Shown here piece after piece: positions 1 through 8,743 of a stretch of DNA of 64,000 nucleotides. Every line of letters begins with the position of its first letter. The first letter of the stretch is position 1. This stretch comes from Fimbriimonadaceae bacterium. Lineage in GTDB: Bacteria > Armatimonadota > Fimbriimonadia > Fimbriimonadales > Fimbriimonadaceae. A program made the position numbers and the translations under genes. The notes under the pieces are model-generated. The model saw only the letters and a program-made list of their open reading frames with translations, made no database searches and was not told the origin of the DNA. The stretch spans positions 62,001 to 126,000 of the forward strand of contig JAHBTB010000002.1 of NCBI GenBank assembly GCA_019638795.1. Direction: 5' to 3'.

Positions 1-2
1 GC

Positions 3-299
3 GACTGGGTCGGCACCATCTCCGCTTTCGGCATCAAAGTGCGGTGGACGCAGGAGGACATTTGGGACGATGCCCACCACATGTGCCAGTTCAAACAACT
101 CAAGGGCGACTACGACCAGCTCGAAGGGACCTGGGTGTTCCGCGAGCACGAGGGCGGGACCACCTTTGAGAGCCAATTGGACTATGAATACGTCGTCCCC
201 GGTCTCGGCCCGCTCGTCAAAAAGGTCGTGCACAGTTTGGCGACCAAGAACATCGAGGGACTGCTCGATGCCATCAGGCGCCGCGCCGAACAGGCATGA
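3..299 (+). CDS. SRPBCC-family protein, 3' fragment
   Basis: This is the C-terminal 98 codons of a gene that begins before the window; the reading frame is open from base 3. The stretch VPGLGPLVKKVVHSLATKNIEGLLDAIRRR looks like the long C-terminal helix of SRPBCC/polyketide-cyclase-like proteins, preceded by short beta strands (TWVFREHEGGTTFESQLDYE). Such proteins bind hydrophobic ligands in a helix-grip fold. An internal GTG at 39 is an artificial start. The stop codon overlaps the ATG of the next gene (ATGA), so the two are probably translated together. The family is reasonably likely; the ligand is unknown. Confidence 0.55.
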   Translation, partial: DWVGTISAFGIKVRWTQEDIWDDAHHMCQFKQLKGDYDQLEGTWVFREHEGGTTFESQLDYEYVVPGLGPLVKKVVHSLATKNIEGLLDAIRRRAEQA

Positions 300-1435
300 G
301 CCCGACGCCCGTCCCTGACATGCTGGCCTTGCCAGCCGGTGCGCTGGCCCGTGTCGCCGAACCGGTGGAGTCGGTGACGTCGGTCCGCGCCGCCGCCCGG
401 CACATGGTGGACCACGGCTTGGACGTCTGCCCCGTCACGAGCGACGGCCGCTTTGTCGGCGCGGTCAGCCAACCTGACCTCGCCCGGGCCCTCGCCGACG
501 GGACCGACCCGTCCACCCCCGTGCGCACCATCGCCCGGACTGACGTCTTGACGGTGCGCCCCTACGAGACCGGGGCCCATGTGCTACGGCAAATGGAGAC
601 CCTCGGGCAGGCGTGGGCGGTGGTGGTCGACGACGGAGGCCTGGTCGTCGGCGTCGTCTCTCCGGCCCGGCTCTTCAACCCACCCCGCCGACGCAACCGC
701 CCCAAGATGGTCGGCGGCATGGCCACTCCGGTCGGCGTGTACCTCACGAGCGGCAACGTCTCGGGCGGGGCCCCGTGGTGGGGTCTCGTGTTGACCGGAG
801 CCCTCATGGCGACCATCCTTGTGGCGGCCGACACCGCGACGACGTGGCTCCAACTTCAACTCCCACCCCAACAACGGTTCAGCCCCGTCGCCCTCGACGC
901 CTTGTCGTTCTTGACCTTTCTCCTCTTCGTCGTCGCCCTACGGGCCATACCTTTGTCCGGTACCCATGCCGCCGAGCACATGACCGTCCATGCCATCGAG
1001 CGCGGCGAAGACCTTGTGCCCGAAGTCGTCGCGCGCATGCCTCGGGTCCACCCTCGGTGCGGCACGAACTACATGGCGGGGCTCATGCTCTTCGTCATGG
1101 TCGCCTTTTCGCCCTCCGGCACCCCGAGGAACGGCGCGAGCATCCTCCTCGGCCTGTTGGCCGCGTTCTTTCTGTGGAAGCCGGTCGGGTCGTTCCTGCA
1201 GCACTGGTTCACAACGCGACCTCCGACCGCCGCCCAGGTCCAGACCGGCATCCGTGCGGGCGAAGACCTGCTCGCTAACTACGAAAAGGCCCCGCAACAC
1301 GTCGCCAACCCGCTCCAGCGGATCCTCAACAGCGGTATCCCATACGTCGTCCTGGGGGGATGGGCGGCCAGCTTCGCGATCTATTTGGTCGAGCTCGTCC
1401 TTCGGGTCCCTGCGCCGTGGCGGGTATCTTGGTGA
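296..1435 (+). CDS. CBS-domain / DUF1385 fusion membrane protein
   Basis: The 379-residue product has two CBS motifs in residues about 18-128, a basic linker (PPRRRNRPK), then a DUF1385 membrane region. Membrane segments lie near 161-180, 202-220, 260-300 and 350-372. The DUF1385 hallmarks HAAEH (224-228) and HPRCGTNY (252-259) are present; they may bind metal. CBS pairs usually sense adenosine nucleotides, so a nucleotide-gated membrane protein is a fair inference. DUF1385 has no settled function; in Firmicutes it is normally a stand-alone protein near prfA or rpmE. The gene overlaps the preceding SRPBCC gene by 4 nt and is followed closely by secG. Confidence 0.75.
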   Translation: MSPTPVPDMLALPAGALARVAEPVESVTSVRAAARHMVDHGLDVCPVTSDGRFVGAVSQPDLARALADGTDPSTPVRTIARTDVLTVRPYETGAHVLRQMETLGQAWAVVVDDGGLVVGVVSPARLFNPPRRRNRPKMVGGMATPVGVYLTSGNVSGGAPWWGLVLTGALMATILVAADTATTWLQLQLPPQQRFSPVALDALSFLTFLLFVVALRAIPLSGTHAAEHMTVHAIERGEDLVPEVVARMPRVHPRCGTNYMAGLMLFVMVAFSPSGTPRNGASILLGLLAAFFLWKPVGSFLQHWFTTRPPTAAQVQTGIRAGEDLLANYEKAPQHVANPLQRILNSGIPYVVLGGWAASFAIYLVELVLRVPAPWRVSW

Positions 1436-1464
1436 GCCGTCACTAGTCACGCGGTGGTAACCCC

Positions 1465-1707
1465 ATGCAAGTCGCCTACAACATCCTGCTCGGCCTGGCG
1501 CTGGTTTGCGCCGTGGTCTTCATCATGTTGGTCTTTGTGACCGGCAAGGGCGACGCGATGTCGAGCGGCGGTACGGCTGTCCGCACCACCTTCCGGGGCA
1601 AGGCGAGCTTCGACGACCAGATCTCCAAGGTCACGATCTACCTGGGCGGCGGCTTCATGCTCCTCATGCTGGTCTTGGACTTCATCGGCCACCACCTCAA
1701 CCGCTGA
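1465..1707 (+). CDS. secG: preprotein translocase subunit SecG
   Basis: This 80-residue protein has two membrane segments (about 5-24 and 55-77). Between them is the conserved SecG cytoplasmic loop: GKGDAMSSGG followed by TTFRGKASFDDQISKVT. SecG joins SecY and SecE in the inner-membrane translocon and speeds SecA-driven export. The size matches the family (about 75-110 residues). The next gene starts 8 bases after the stop. secY lies far away in this window, in the spc operon near 54.5-55.8 kb. Confidence 0.88.
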   Translation: MQVAYNILLGLALVCAVVFIMLVFVTGKGDAMSSGGTAVRTTFRGKASFDDQISKVTIYLGGGFMLLMLVLDFIGHHLNR

Positions 1708-1714
1708 GGCGACC

Positions 1715-2440
1715 GTGGCCGACGGCCAAGTCACCTTCCTGCACACCAACGACCTGCACGGGCGGCTTGACGGCTCGTCTCTGCCGTTCCTCCTGGATCT
1801 CCGCGAGAGGGTCGATTTGTACGTCGACTCCGGCGACGGTGTCAAGGCGGGCAACCTCGGCGTGCCGCTTGGGCCTGAGGCCTATTGGGCGTGCCTGCGC
1901 CAGGCCCGGTGCACCGTCTCGACCCTGGGCAACCGGGAGAGCCATGTCCTGAGAGCCGCGTTCGCCGCCAAGACGGCGGGCATGGCCCATCCGGTGGTCG
2001 TCGCCAACATGACGGGCCGCGACGGGACCCCGGTCTTTCCCGCATCCCATATTGTCGGTGTCCGGGGCCAAAGGATCGGGTTCGTCGGCACGATGGTGGC
2101 GATGGTGACGGCCCGGATGGCGACGGCCGCGGCCAGCCAGTACCTCTGGACCGACCCGGTCGAGGCCGCCCTCGCCGAAGCCGACCGGATCCGTGGCGAC
2201 ATCGACCTCCTCGTCTTGGTCAGCCACGTCGGGCACCGGACAGACGTGAGACTGGCCGAGACCGGCGCTTTCGACATCGTCTTCGGCGGACACAGCCACA
2301 CCGTGCTGGCGCAACCGGAGCGGCTCGGACGGACGTGGGTCTGCCAGGGCGGTTCCCACGCCCGCTATGCCGGCGTCTACACGTGGGACTTTGCCGGAGG
2401 CACGCTCACCGGTGGACTCCATCCCTGGCTGGCCCGCTGA
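1715..2440 (+). CDS. metallophosphatase (5'-nucleotidase-like catalytic domain only)
   Basis: The 241-residue product carries the calcineurin-type metallophosphatase motifs in order: HTNDLHGR (8-15), DSGDG (about 43-47), LGNRESH (about 73-79), LVSHVGHRTD (about 168-177) and GGHSHT (about 189-194). These motifs supply the two-metal centre. It matches the N-terminal half of UshA/YfkN-type 5'-nucleotidases but lacks their C-terminal substrate-binding domain and has no signal peptide. It may therefore be a cytoplasmic phosphoesterase of unknown substrate. The GTG start is chosen because it is the first in-frame start and sits just after the secG stop. Confidence 0.72.
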   Translation: MADGQVTFLHTNDLHGRLDGSSLPFLLDLRERVDLYVDSGDGVKAGNLGVPLGPEAYWACLRQARCTVSTLGNRESHVLRAAFAAKTAGMAHPVVVANMTGRDGTPVFPASHIVGVRGQRIGFVGTMVAMVTARMATAAASQYLWTDPVEAALAEADRIRGDIDLLVLVSHVGHRTDVRLAETGAFDIVFGGHSHTVLAQPERLGRTWVCQGGSHARYAGVYTWDFAGGTLTGGLHPWLAR

Positions 2441-2452
2441 ACCGGCCGCCGC

Positions 2453-2923
2453 TCATGCGGCGAGGGCCAGAGACCGGCTGTCGGCCTTTTCGATGGATTT
2501 GCGTAATGTTTTCGGGATGACATTGTCTGGTTCCAAGATGACGATGAGGTCTTCACCGCTCTTGGCGACGCCTGACATGAAGTCGTCGTCCTTCGAACTC
2601 ATCATTTGCGGGCTCTCCTCGATCGCCGCGTCTTCCAGGGTCATGATGCCCTCGACCTTATCCACGCGCAGGGCGACGCGGCCCTTCTCGGTGTTGACGA
2701 CAATGAAGTTGGCGACGCCCAGGCGCTCGGGAAACTCAAACCTCAGGCGCAGGTCGACGGCCGCGACCGTCTCCCCACGGAGGTCGAACACGCCCAGAAG
2801 CATGGCCGGAGTCCGGGGGATGCGCGTCGGCTTCTGGTCCGCCAGGATGCGCTCCACCGCCTCGATCGGCAATCCGAACTGGTCACCTTCCAATCGAAAA
2901 ACGACAAATTTGTTCTCGTCCAT
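2453..2923 (-). CDS. cheW: CheW-like chemotaxis adaptor
   Basis: The product is a 156-residue single CheW domain: FVVFRLEGDQFGLPIEAVERI, then RTPAMLLGVFDLRGETVAAVDLR, then a C-terminal strand set. CheW couples chemoreceptors to the kinase CheA. The ATG at 2923 is chosen because the CheW fold begins there and a GGGGGCG ribosome site lies about 8 bases upstream; the open frame continues further upstream without similarity. No cheA or receptor gene is in the window, so its partner is elsewhere. It is transcribed towards the metallophosphatase gene. The flagellar operon at 26-35 kb supports a motile cell. Confidence 0.85.
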   Translation of the reverse strand: MDENKFVVFRLEGDQFGLPIEAVERILADQKPTRIPRTPAMLLGVFDLRGETVAAVDLRLRFEFPERLGVANFIVVNTEKGRVALRVDKVEGIMTLEDAAIEESPQMMSSKDDDFMSGVAKSGEDLIVILEPDNVIPKTLRKSIEKADSRSLALAA

Positions 2924-3031
2924 CTTGTTCGCCCCCAAAAAGCCGTAGGAGGCCAATTCCACGGTTGGCGCCCGCCTAGCCTGGCAACCGTGCCGGAATC
3001 GGCGCATAATGGACCGAGGGTCCCACGAACG

Positions 3032-4099
3032 ATGTTCTCCGCAATCCTCGTCGCCACGGCACTCGCCACCCTCCAGGCCGACGATCCCGTCGCCCGCTTG
3101 GCCCGCTACATGGACGGGGCGACCCACTACCTGACGACGTTCACCGTCGCCGACGGGAAGGGTGTGAAGTTCGCCGAAGGCTCGTGGGAACTGGCCCGGC
3201 CCCTGACACAGCGGCTGAAGGCGAAGTCGGGCGGATATAGCTTTGAGTTCATCCAGACGCCTGAAGCGACCCTGTCCTATATCCACCACAAGAAGGAATA
3301 TATGGAGTGGCCCGCGTTCACCGAGTTGGCCCCGCCCCCGCCCGAAAACAAGCTCCTGGAGATCGCCTACCCAAGCTTCCTCCTCCACCCCCAAGGACTT
3401 CGTCGGTTCAAGTGGTCAGCACCCAAGTCTGTTGAGATCAACGGCAAGAAAGTTGATGAGATCGATGCCGTCGAGAAGGGTCAGGCGGAAGTCACGGTCC
3501 ACCTGTTTGTCGACGACGTCGGGCGGGTCGCCCGGTTCTATGTCAAGACGGTCGGCATGATGGGCACTACGGAGTACACCACGGACTTCACCTCCCACGA
3601 GCGTGTCGCGACGATCGAGAACAGCATCTCGGCGCGCCTGATCGACGGTTATGTGCCGTACAACGTCGGCCCGGCCCGACAGACCGTCACGGCACCCGAG
3701 CCTGCGCCGGCCACAACGGTCTATGACGCCGCGGGTAAGGCCGCCACCAAGCTGGACTTTGCGGGGAAACCGACCGTCGTCGTCTTCACCGCCCCTGACT
3801 GCGACGTGAGCAAGGCCATGCGGTCGGCACTCGCCAAGGCGGTCAGCGCCTACGGCAAGGAAGCGCGGTTCGTCGAGGTTTCTCTGGGCCAGGAGAAACC
3901 CGCCAGCCCCCTGATTGAAGGTGCCCCGCAGTACTGGGACAAGGACGGCAAGGCCGAGAAAGCTTGGGGAATCAACTACACGCCCTATGTCTTGGTCGTG
4001 AAGAACGGCGTCGTGAACCGGGGCTTCGGTGGGTATGGCCCCGACCAGGAAGCTGCGTTCCTCAGCACCGTCGCCGCCGCCGTTGAGTCGAAGGATTGA
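3032..4099 (+). CDS. secreted protein with LolA-like N-terminal and thioredoxin-like C-terminal domain
   Basis: The 355-residue product starts with a short signal peptide ending near TLQA-DD. Residues about 20-215 resemble the lipoprotein-carrier-like beta fold (DUF2092/LolA type; inference). After a proline/alanine linker, residues about 235-350 look like a thioredoxin fold (KPTVVVFTAPDCDVSKAM ... INYTPYVLVVKNGVV). Only one cysteine is found in the usual active-site place (APDC-DVS), so the CxxC pair is missing and disulfide exchange is unlikely. The ATG at 3032 is used because it opens directly into the signal peptide; a CATAAT box lies at 3005-3010. The role is unknown. Confidence 0.6.
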   Translation: MFSAILVATALATLQADDPVARLARYMDGATHYLTTFTVADGKGVKFAEGSWELARPLTQRLKAKSGGYSFEFIQTPEATLSYIHHKKEYMEWPAFTELAPPPPENKLLEIAYPSFLLHPQGLRRFKWSAPKSVEINGKKVDEIDAVEKGQAEVTVHLFVDDVGRVARFYVKTVGMMGTTEYTTDFTSHERVATIENSISARLIDGYVPYNVGPARQTVTAPEPAPATTVYDAAGKAATKLDFAGKPTVVVFTAPDCDVSKAMRSALAKAVSAYGKEARFVEVSLGQEKPASPLIEGAPQYWDKDGKAEKAWGINYTPYVLVVKNGVVNRGFGGYGPDQEAAFLSTVAAAVESKD

Positions 4100-4103
4100 C
4101 GCG

Positions 4104-4529
4104 TCAATCCACGTCGAGCACGCGCTCGGCAAGGATGAGGGCGACAAAATCGTCCACCGGCTCAGGCGGCACTTGAAGCGTCGCGGGAACGAGCCTGCGC
4201 CACCACGGCCTCTCGTTGTGTTGCCAATACCGCTCACGGGCCTGGATCGTCGTGTCCTTCTCGTCCACGACGAGGATACCGATGCTGGGGAAGGCCTCGC
4301 GCAAAGCCTCGACCGTCGCCCGCGACTGGGTGCCCGACCCGACGACGACCATCGAGAACGGTTGTCGCTCCTGAACCTCGCGCACCTTCTCGACGACCTG
4401 GGGGGCGGGGACGACGGCACGCCAGGCGAGGTGCACTTGCCCGCTCTCAGTCCGGGTCACCAAGGCCATGCCGGCCTTGCTGCGCCCCGGGTCGATGGCC
4501 AGGACCGTCTTGTCGCCGAGCGTCCTCAT
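4104..4529 (-). CDS. YqgF/RuvX-like RNase H-fold protein
   Basis: The 141-residue protein begins KTVLAIDPGRSKAGMALV, the first strand and catalytic-type Asp of the YqgF/RuvX RNase H fold. It continues with MVVVGSGTQSRATVEAL and IGILVVDEKDTTIQARERYW, the second acidic position, and ends with a VDDFVALILAERVL helix. Proteins of this fold process pre-16S rRNA or resolve Holliday junctions. It is more divergent than canonical YqgF, so the name is by fold only. The start overlaps the stop of the DUF3084 gene by 4 bases. Together these two genes form the tail of the Lpt-containing operon. Confidence 0.6.
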   Translation of the reverse strand: MRTLGDKTVLAIDPGRSKAGMALVTRTESGQVHLAWRAVVPAPQVVEKVREVQERQPFSMVVVGSGTQSRATVEALREAFPSIGILVVDEKDTTIQARERYWQHNERPWWRRLVPATLQVPPEPVDDFVALILAERVLDVD

Positions 4530-6037
4530 AAGCGCAACCGATGGACAAGACGCAGAGGCTCGGCCGCCCGCGTCACCTGGGCCGCCAAAAACTGGACGCG
4601 GACGGTCTTCTCGCTGGCCCTGACCTGGTTGACAATGGTCAGGATCTGCTCCATTGTCACTTGGCCGAGCGGCATGTCCCGGCCCACGGCGGGGATCATG
4701 CCACGCCGCACCGCGGCGTCCCGGATCTTGGTGTTGACGATGTCCAAGACTTGCTGGGCGACTTCGGCCTGGCTCAATCGCCCGTCCACTTGCCCTTCGG
4801 CGACAAGGTCGTTGGCCTGATAGACGACGGGGTCGGGCAGGACGGTCGGCCTCACCCAGACGAACTCACCTCGGAAGGCGTTGAGCGGTGAATGCAACAG
4901 GAGCACCATCGGGGTCCGCTTGCCCGCCAGGCTCCGCACGACGTCCTGCTCCTGGTCCTTTACCGAGACGGTCCGGTTGCCGATCTCAAAGGGGATGAAA
5001 CCGACCGCCGACGTGCTCGTCGGGCTTGCCTGGGCACCCTTCGCGGAGGCGTCGGTCTCGGCGGCCCGCAGGGCGGCGAGCAAGGCGTTCCGCGCCTCCG
5101 CCTCCGTGCTCTGCTCGGGCACCACCACCCGCGCCAGTTCGTCACCGGTGTTGTAGATCACCGCGCTGGTGCGGGCGTTCACTTGGGCGTTGCCAAGGTT
5201 GCGGATTTGGGCGCGCACCGACTCAAGGTCGCTCTTGGCGTCTTCGAGCTCTTGGCGGGCCACTTGGTACTCCTTGTTGGCCTTCGCCAAGTCGGCCTGG
5301 TTGTTTTTCAGCCGTTCGTTGTAGCTTTTGTCCAGGAGGTCTTTGGCGGTCTCAAGTTCCTTGATCTTGGCGTCCAGCACGGGAATCTGGGCCTGAAGGT
5401 TGGCCAAGTCGCCTTCCAGCACGGCGTTCTGCTGGGTCAGCTTGAGGTTTTGGGCCTGGATCGCCGTGTTGTCCCCGACGATGCGGGCCTGCGCGACCTT
5501 GGCCTGTTCGATCCTCTCGCGCACCGCCTTCAGGTCTGCCCCGGTCGTGGCCAGGGTGGCTTTCACGGTTGCCAAGTCCTTCTTGACCGCGACGACGTTG
5601 TCCTTGAAGGTGGCCGCCCTGGCCTTGAACTCGTCAGCCTGGGCTTGGGCGCTCTTGACGTTGTCTTGGGCCGTCTTCAGCTTCTCCGCCTGGCCCGCCA
5701 ACTCCTTGGACACCGTCCCCAGCCGCTCCTTGGTCTGGAGCACGGTGCCCTGGGCGTTCTTCAGGTCGTTTTGCAGACCGCTCAACTCCCGACGGGCCTT
5801 GTCGCCCTCCAGCAGCCAGACCTTCACCGGCTCGCTGAACATCGCCATGACCAGCACGGTGAGCAGGGTGCCGAACATCCCCGCCAAAAAGGTGCCGACA
5901 ACGGCGGTGTGCTTGGGACGGAGGCGGCCGATACGCAGCCGCTGTTTGCCCAGCTTGCGGCCGATGGTGTCGCCGAGGGCGGCGACCGCGCCGCCGACCA
6001 GCACCAACACCCCCGCGAAGACAATCCCTTGGTTCAC
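4526..6037 (-). CDS. DUF3084-domain membrane protein with coiled coil
   Basis: The 503-residue product has two N-terminal membrane helices (about 4-24 and 43-68). A long coiled coil follows over about 75-280, rich in Lys, Ala, Gln and Leu. A C-terminal alpha/beta region (about 290-500) contains VYQANDLVAEGQVDG. This layout matches DUF3084 proteins, best known from Cyanobacteria, with no assigned function. The GTG at 6037 is chosen because it gives a GTGA overlap with lptF and opens into the first membrane helix. The following gene is YqgF-like. A role at the envelope is suggested only by the Lpt neighbours. Confidence 0.68.
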   Translation of the reverse strand: MNQGIVFAGVLVLVGGAVAALGDTIGRKLGKQRLRIGRLRPKHTAVVGTFLAGMFGTLLTVLVMAMFSEPVKVWLLEGDKARRELSGLQNDLKNAQGTVLQTKERLGTVSKELAGQAEKLKTAQDNVKSAQAQADEFKARAATFKDNVVAVKKDLATVKATLATTGADLKAVRERIEQAKVAQARIVGDNTAIQAQNLKLTQQNAVLEGDLANLQAQIPVLDAKIKELETAKDLLDKSYNERLKNNQADLAKANKEYQVARQELEDAKSDLESVRAQIRNLGNAQVNARTSAVIYNTGDELARVVVPEQSTEAEARNALLAALRAAETDASAKGAQASPTSTSAVGFIPFEIGNRTVSVKDQEQDVVRSLAGKRTPMVLLLHSPLNAFRGEFVWVRPTVLPDPVVYQANDLVAEGQVDGRLSQAEVAQQVLDIVNTKIRDAAVRRGMIPAVGRDMPLGQVTMEQILTIVNQVRASEKTVRVQFLAAQVTRAAEPLRLVHRLRL

Positions 6038-7146
6038 TGCACGTTCCGTCGTCTGATCAGATAGGCCGCTGACGCCACGCCAACGACCACCGGCACAAAG
6101 CTGGCCGCCCACGGCGGCACGATCCCGCCCTTGGACATGACCGCGAGCACGTTCGTCAACATAAAGTAGCCGAAAATAATCACGACCGACAAGGCGAAGC
6201 CGGTCGCCGCCCCGGCCCGATGCCGCCGAATGCCCAGAGGCGCACCCAGTAGTCCGAAGACCAAGGCGCCGAGAGGGATGGCGATCTTGTTCCAGTACCC
6301 GAACTCCAGGTTCGCAAGTTGGGCTTTGTCATGGCTTGGGTCGGCCCGCATCCGCGCGATCCGCTCGCGCATCTGCCCCATGTTGTAGACGTCGAGGTCG
6401 CGGAGCGTCCGCGAGATGATGTCGTCGAGGCTGACGGCCGGTTTCTCCCGCCCGCGGGGCCAGGCCCCTTCTTCCAAGAGGACGTCGCCCCTCGACTTCA
6501 GGTCATAGACGCGGGCCTGGCCGATGATCTCCCAATCCTTCAGGTCCGTGTAGCGCAGCTTGCCGGCCTGGAGGACCGACGCCGGCTGGCCGTCGTCACC
6601 CAGATAGACCACCGTGACCCCGCTCAGAGTCTGGGTGCGGAGGTCGACGTTTTCGGCGTTGATGAACCCCACGAGCCGGTCGTCTTGGTAGAACGGTTGC
6701 GAGGCGCTCTGCTGCCGGGCCTTCTGCAGTGAGCCCTCGATGCCCGCCCGGACCTTGATCGCCCCCGTCGACGCCCACGGCACCACGACTTCATTGAAAC
6801 CGAAAGTCATGAGGGAGACAAGCAGGCCGAAACCGGCGACCGGCAACATGATCCGGCCCAAGCTGACGCCCCCGGCCCGGAGGGCGACGATCTCACTGTC
6901 CCCGCTCAACCGGCCGAAGGCGAGCAGCGTCGCCAGGAGCATCCCCATCGGAAAACTCTTGGCCAAGATGCCGGGCAGGATGTAGAGGGCCAACTGGACG
7001 ACGCTGGCGAACGGGGCGCCCTGGCTGATCAGGTTTGTGAGTTCAAAAAGGAACTGCCCCGCCGAGATCAAGACGCTGAACAAGAAGAAACTCGACCCCC
7101 ACATGGGGGCCACTTCCTTCACGACCAGGAAGTCGAGCCTCTTCAC
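6034..7146 (-). CDS. LPS export permease, LptF/LptG (YjgP/YjgQ) family
   Basis: The 370-residue protein has the family layout. Three membrane helices come first (about 13-35, 45-75 and 95-120, including LPGILAKSFPMGMLLATLLAFGRLSGDSEIVALRAGG). A periplasmic beta domain (about 125-270) follows, then three C-terminal helices ending in a basic tail. LptF and LptG pair with the ATPase LptB in the inner membrane to pull lipopolysaccharide out. Only one such permease is present here, so it may act as a homodimer or the partner gene lies elsewhere. The start overlaps the lptB stop (ATGA), and the stop overlaps the next start (GTGA). Confidence 0.85.
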   Translation of the reverse strand: MKRLDFLVVKEVAPMWGSSFFLFSVLISAGQFLFELTNLISQGAPFASVVQLALYILPGILAKSFPMGMLLATLLAFGRLSGDSEIVALRAGGVSLGRIMLPVAGFGLLVSLMTFGFNEVVVPWASTGAIKVRAGIEGSLQKARQQSASQPFYQDDRLVGFINAENVDLRTQTLSGVTVVYLGDDGQPASVLQAGKLRYTDLKDWEIIGQARVYDLKSRGDVLLEEGAWPRGREKPAVSLDDIISRTLRDLDVYNMGQMRERIARMRADPSHDKAQLANLEFGYWNKIAIPLGALVFGLLGAPLGIRRHRAGAATGFALSVVIIFGYFMLTNVLAVMSKGGIVPPWAASFVPVVVGVASAAYLIRRRNVQ

Positions 7147-7898
7147 TGCGCCTCGTCTTGCCGCCCGGCACCGCCCCTGATCTTGTCGAAGCCCTGGCCC
7201 AGGTAGTGGCGGCGGACCAACTCGTTGTCACGGATCGAGTCCTGGTCGCCTTCGGCGATGATCTTGCCGTCGATGAGGATGTAGACCCGGTCGGTGATGT
7301 TGAGGGTCGCCTCGACGTTGTGGTCGGTGATCAAGATGCCGATCCCTTGCTTGGCCAGCCGGGCGATGATGATCTGAAGCTCTTCGATCGTGACGGGGTC
7401 GATACCCGTGAACGGTTCGTCAAGCAAGATGAACTTGGGCCGGGTCGCCAAGGCCCGGGCGATTTCCACCCTTCGCCTTTCGCCACCGGACAGGACGCCA
7501 CCCTCGGACTTGAGGATCTTGGTGATGTGCAGGTCCTCGCTGAGTTGGGCGACCCGATCGTCGGCCTCTTTCGCGGAGACATGGTTCATCTCCAAGACCA
7601 GCCGGATGTTGTCCTCGACCGAGAGCTTTTGGAAGACGCTCGGCTCCTGGGCCAAGTATCCGACCCCCGCCCGGGCGCGCTGGTACATCGGCCACCTCGT
7701 CACGTCGCGGTCGTCGAACCAGACCCGCCCACCGTCCGGCTTCACCAAGCCGGTGACCATGTAGAACGTGGTCGTCTTCCCCGCCCCGTTCGGGCCCAGC
7801 AGACCGACGATCTCACCTTGGTCAAATTCAATCGAAGCGTCGTCCACCACGCGACGGCGCTTGTACACCTTGACCAGGTTCTCAGCCCGGATTCTCAT
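7143..7898 (-). CDS. lptB: LPS export ABC transporter ATPase LptB
   Basis: The 251-residue ABC ATPase has Walker A GPNGAGKTTT, Q-loop VGYLAQEPSVF, signature LSGGERRRVEIARAL, Walker B FILLDEPFTGIDP and the H-loop TDHNVEATL. The GVGYLAQEPS and DHNVxxTL signatures are typical of LptB rather than of amino-acid transporters. LptB powers LPS extraction by LptF/G. The ATG at 7898 overlaps the stop of the upstream lptA-like gene (ATGA). The product ends with a short charged tail. Confidence 0.9.
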   Translation of the reverse strand: MRIRAENLVKVYKRRRVVDDASIEFDQGEIVGLLGPNGAGKTTTFYMVTGLVKPDGGRVWFDDRDVTRWPMYQRARAGVGYLAQEPSVFQKLSVEDNIRLVLEMNHVSAKEADDRVAQLSEDLHITKILKSEGGVLSGGERRRVEIARALATRPKFILLDEPFTGIDPVTIEELQIIIARLAKQGIGILITDHNVEATLNITDRVYILIDGKIIAEGDQDSIRDNELVRRHYLGQGFDKIRGGAGRQDEAQ

Positions 7899-8743
7899 CC
7901 GCCCTCGCGAAATCCCGCCTTGCCTTGACCCAACGACCAACCGGCGACTTCGTTGTTTTTGTCGATCTTGAGCCGGAACTCCTTGCCGGAAAGCGTGCCG
8001 CTGAACACGATGTCTTGCCCGTCGCCGGGGCTTGTGTTCGTGCCCGACACCTTGACGTCGCCCGACAGGACCACCTCGCGGGTCGCCCGGTCGTACGTGA
8101 GGCGGCTCCCCGTCGCGGTGAGGGAGACCTTGTTCTCCTTCCCGTCCTTGTCCACCGCGACACTGTCGACGACGACCGTCACCCCACCGGTCATCAACAC
8201 CGTCCGAAGGGGGTCGTCCGACTTCTGGGTGAGCGGGTCCAGGGTCATCGTCGCGTTCGGCCCCTTCAGGTCGATCCGCCTCGTGCCTTGCCCGGAGCCG
8301 ATCGACGTCACCGTGATCGCCCCCGGCGAAGTGACCTTGGCCTGCTCTGCCCCGTCGACGACGGTCAACTGGGCCGACTTGGCCTCTACTTCGTTTGAGC
8401 CCTTGGTCCTCGCGTCCGACTGGGTGACCTTCAACCACACGTCCCCGGTCAGGGTCACCGCCTGGACGTTGTAAGCCGAGGCCACCTTGAGGAGGTCGCC
8501 TTCGGCGCGGAGGGCGCGGAACTGTAGGCCCTGGTCTTTGCTGAACCCGGTCAGCGGCTTGCCGGCGAAATCGAAGTGGAGCGTCCCCTTCCGCGGGTCT
8601 GACTCGACCGACGGTGAAAGGATCCCGTTGACGCCAAACTTGCCCGCACGGTCTTTGAAGCTGCCTGCCTGGCCCGCCGATTGGGCAAAGGCGACCGCCA
8701 GCACCGCCACCGCGGCGAAGGAAAGGATCGAGCGGGTCTTCAT
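7895..8743 (-). CDS. lptA: LptA/OstA-like periplasmic protein
   Basis: The 282-residue product has a signal peptide (MKTRSILSFAAVAVLAVAFAQSAGQA). It is followed by repeated beta strands of the OstA/LptA jelly-roll type, with ATGSRLTYDRATREVVLSGDVKV and FSGTLSGKEFRLKIDKNN near the end. LptA forms the periplasmic bridge that carries LPS. At 282 residues it is longer than E. coli LptA (185), so it may hold extra strands. The ATG at 8743 overlaps the stop of the lptC-like gene (ATGA), and the stop overlaps the lptB start. The gene order lptC-lptA-lptB supports the assignment. Confidence 0.78.
   Translation of the reverse strand: MKTRSILSFAAVAVLAVAFAQSAGQAGSFKDRAGKFGVNGILSPSVESDPRKGTLHFDFAGKPLTGFSKDQGLQFRALRAEGDLLKVASAYNVQAVTLTGDVWLKVTQSDARTKGSNEVEAKSAQLTVVDGAEQAKVTSPGAITVTSIGSGQGTRRIDLKGPNATMTLDPLTQKSDDPLRTVLMTGGVTVVVDSVAVDKDGKENKVSLTATGSRLTYDRATREVVLSGDVKVSGTNTSPGDGQDIVFSGTLSGKEFRLKIDKNNEVAGWSLGQGKAGFREGG

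Noticed and set aside
4029-6064. Long plus-strand open frames antisense to the yqgF and DUF3084 genes
   Set aside because: They are shadows in GC-rich DNA; the minus-strand proteins have membrane helices, a coiled coil and an RNase H fold.
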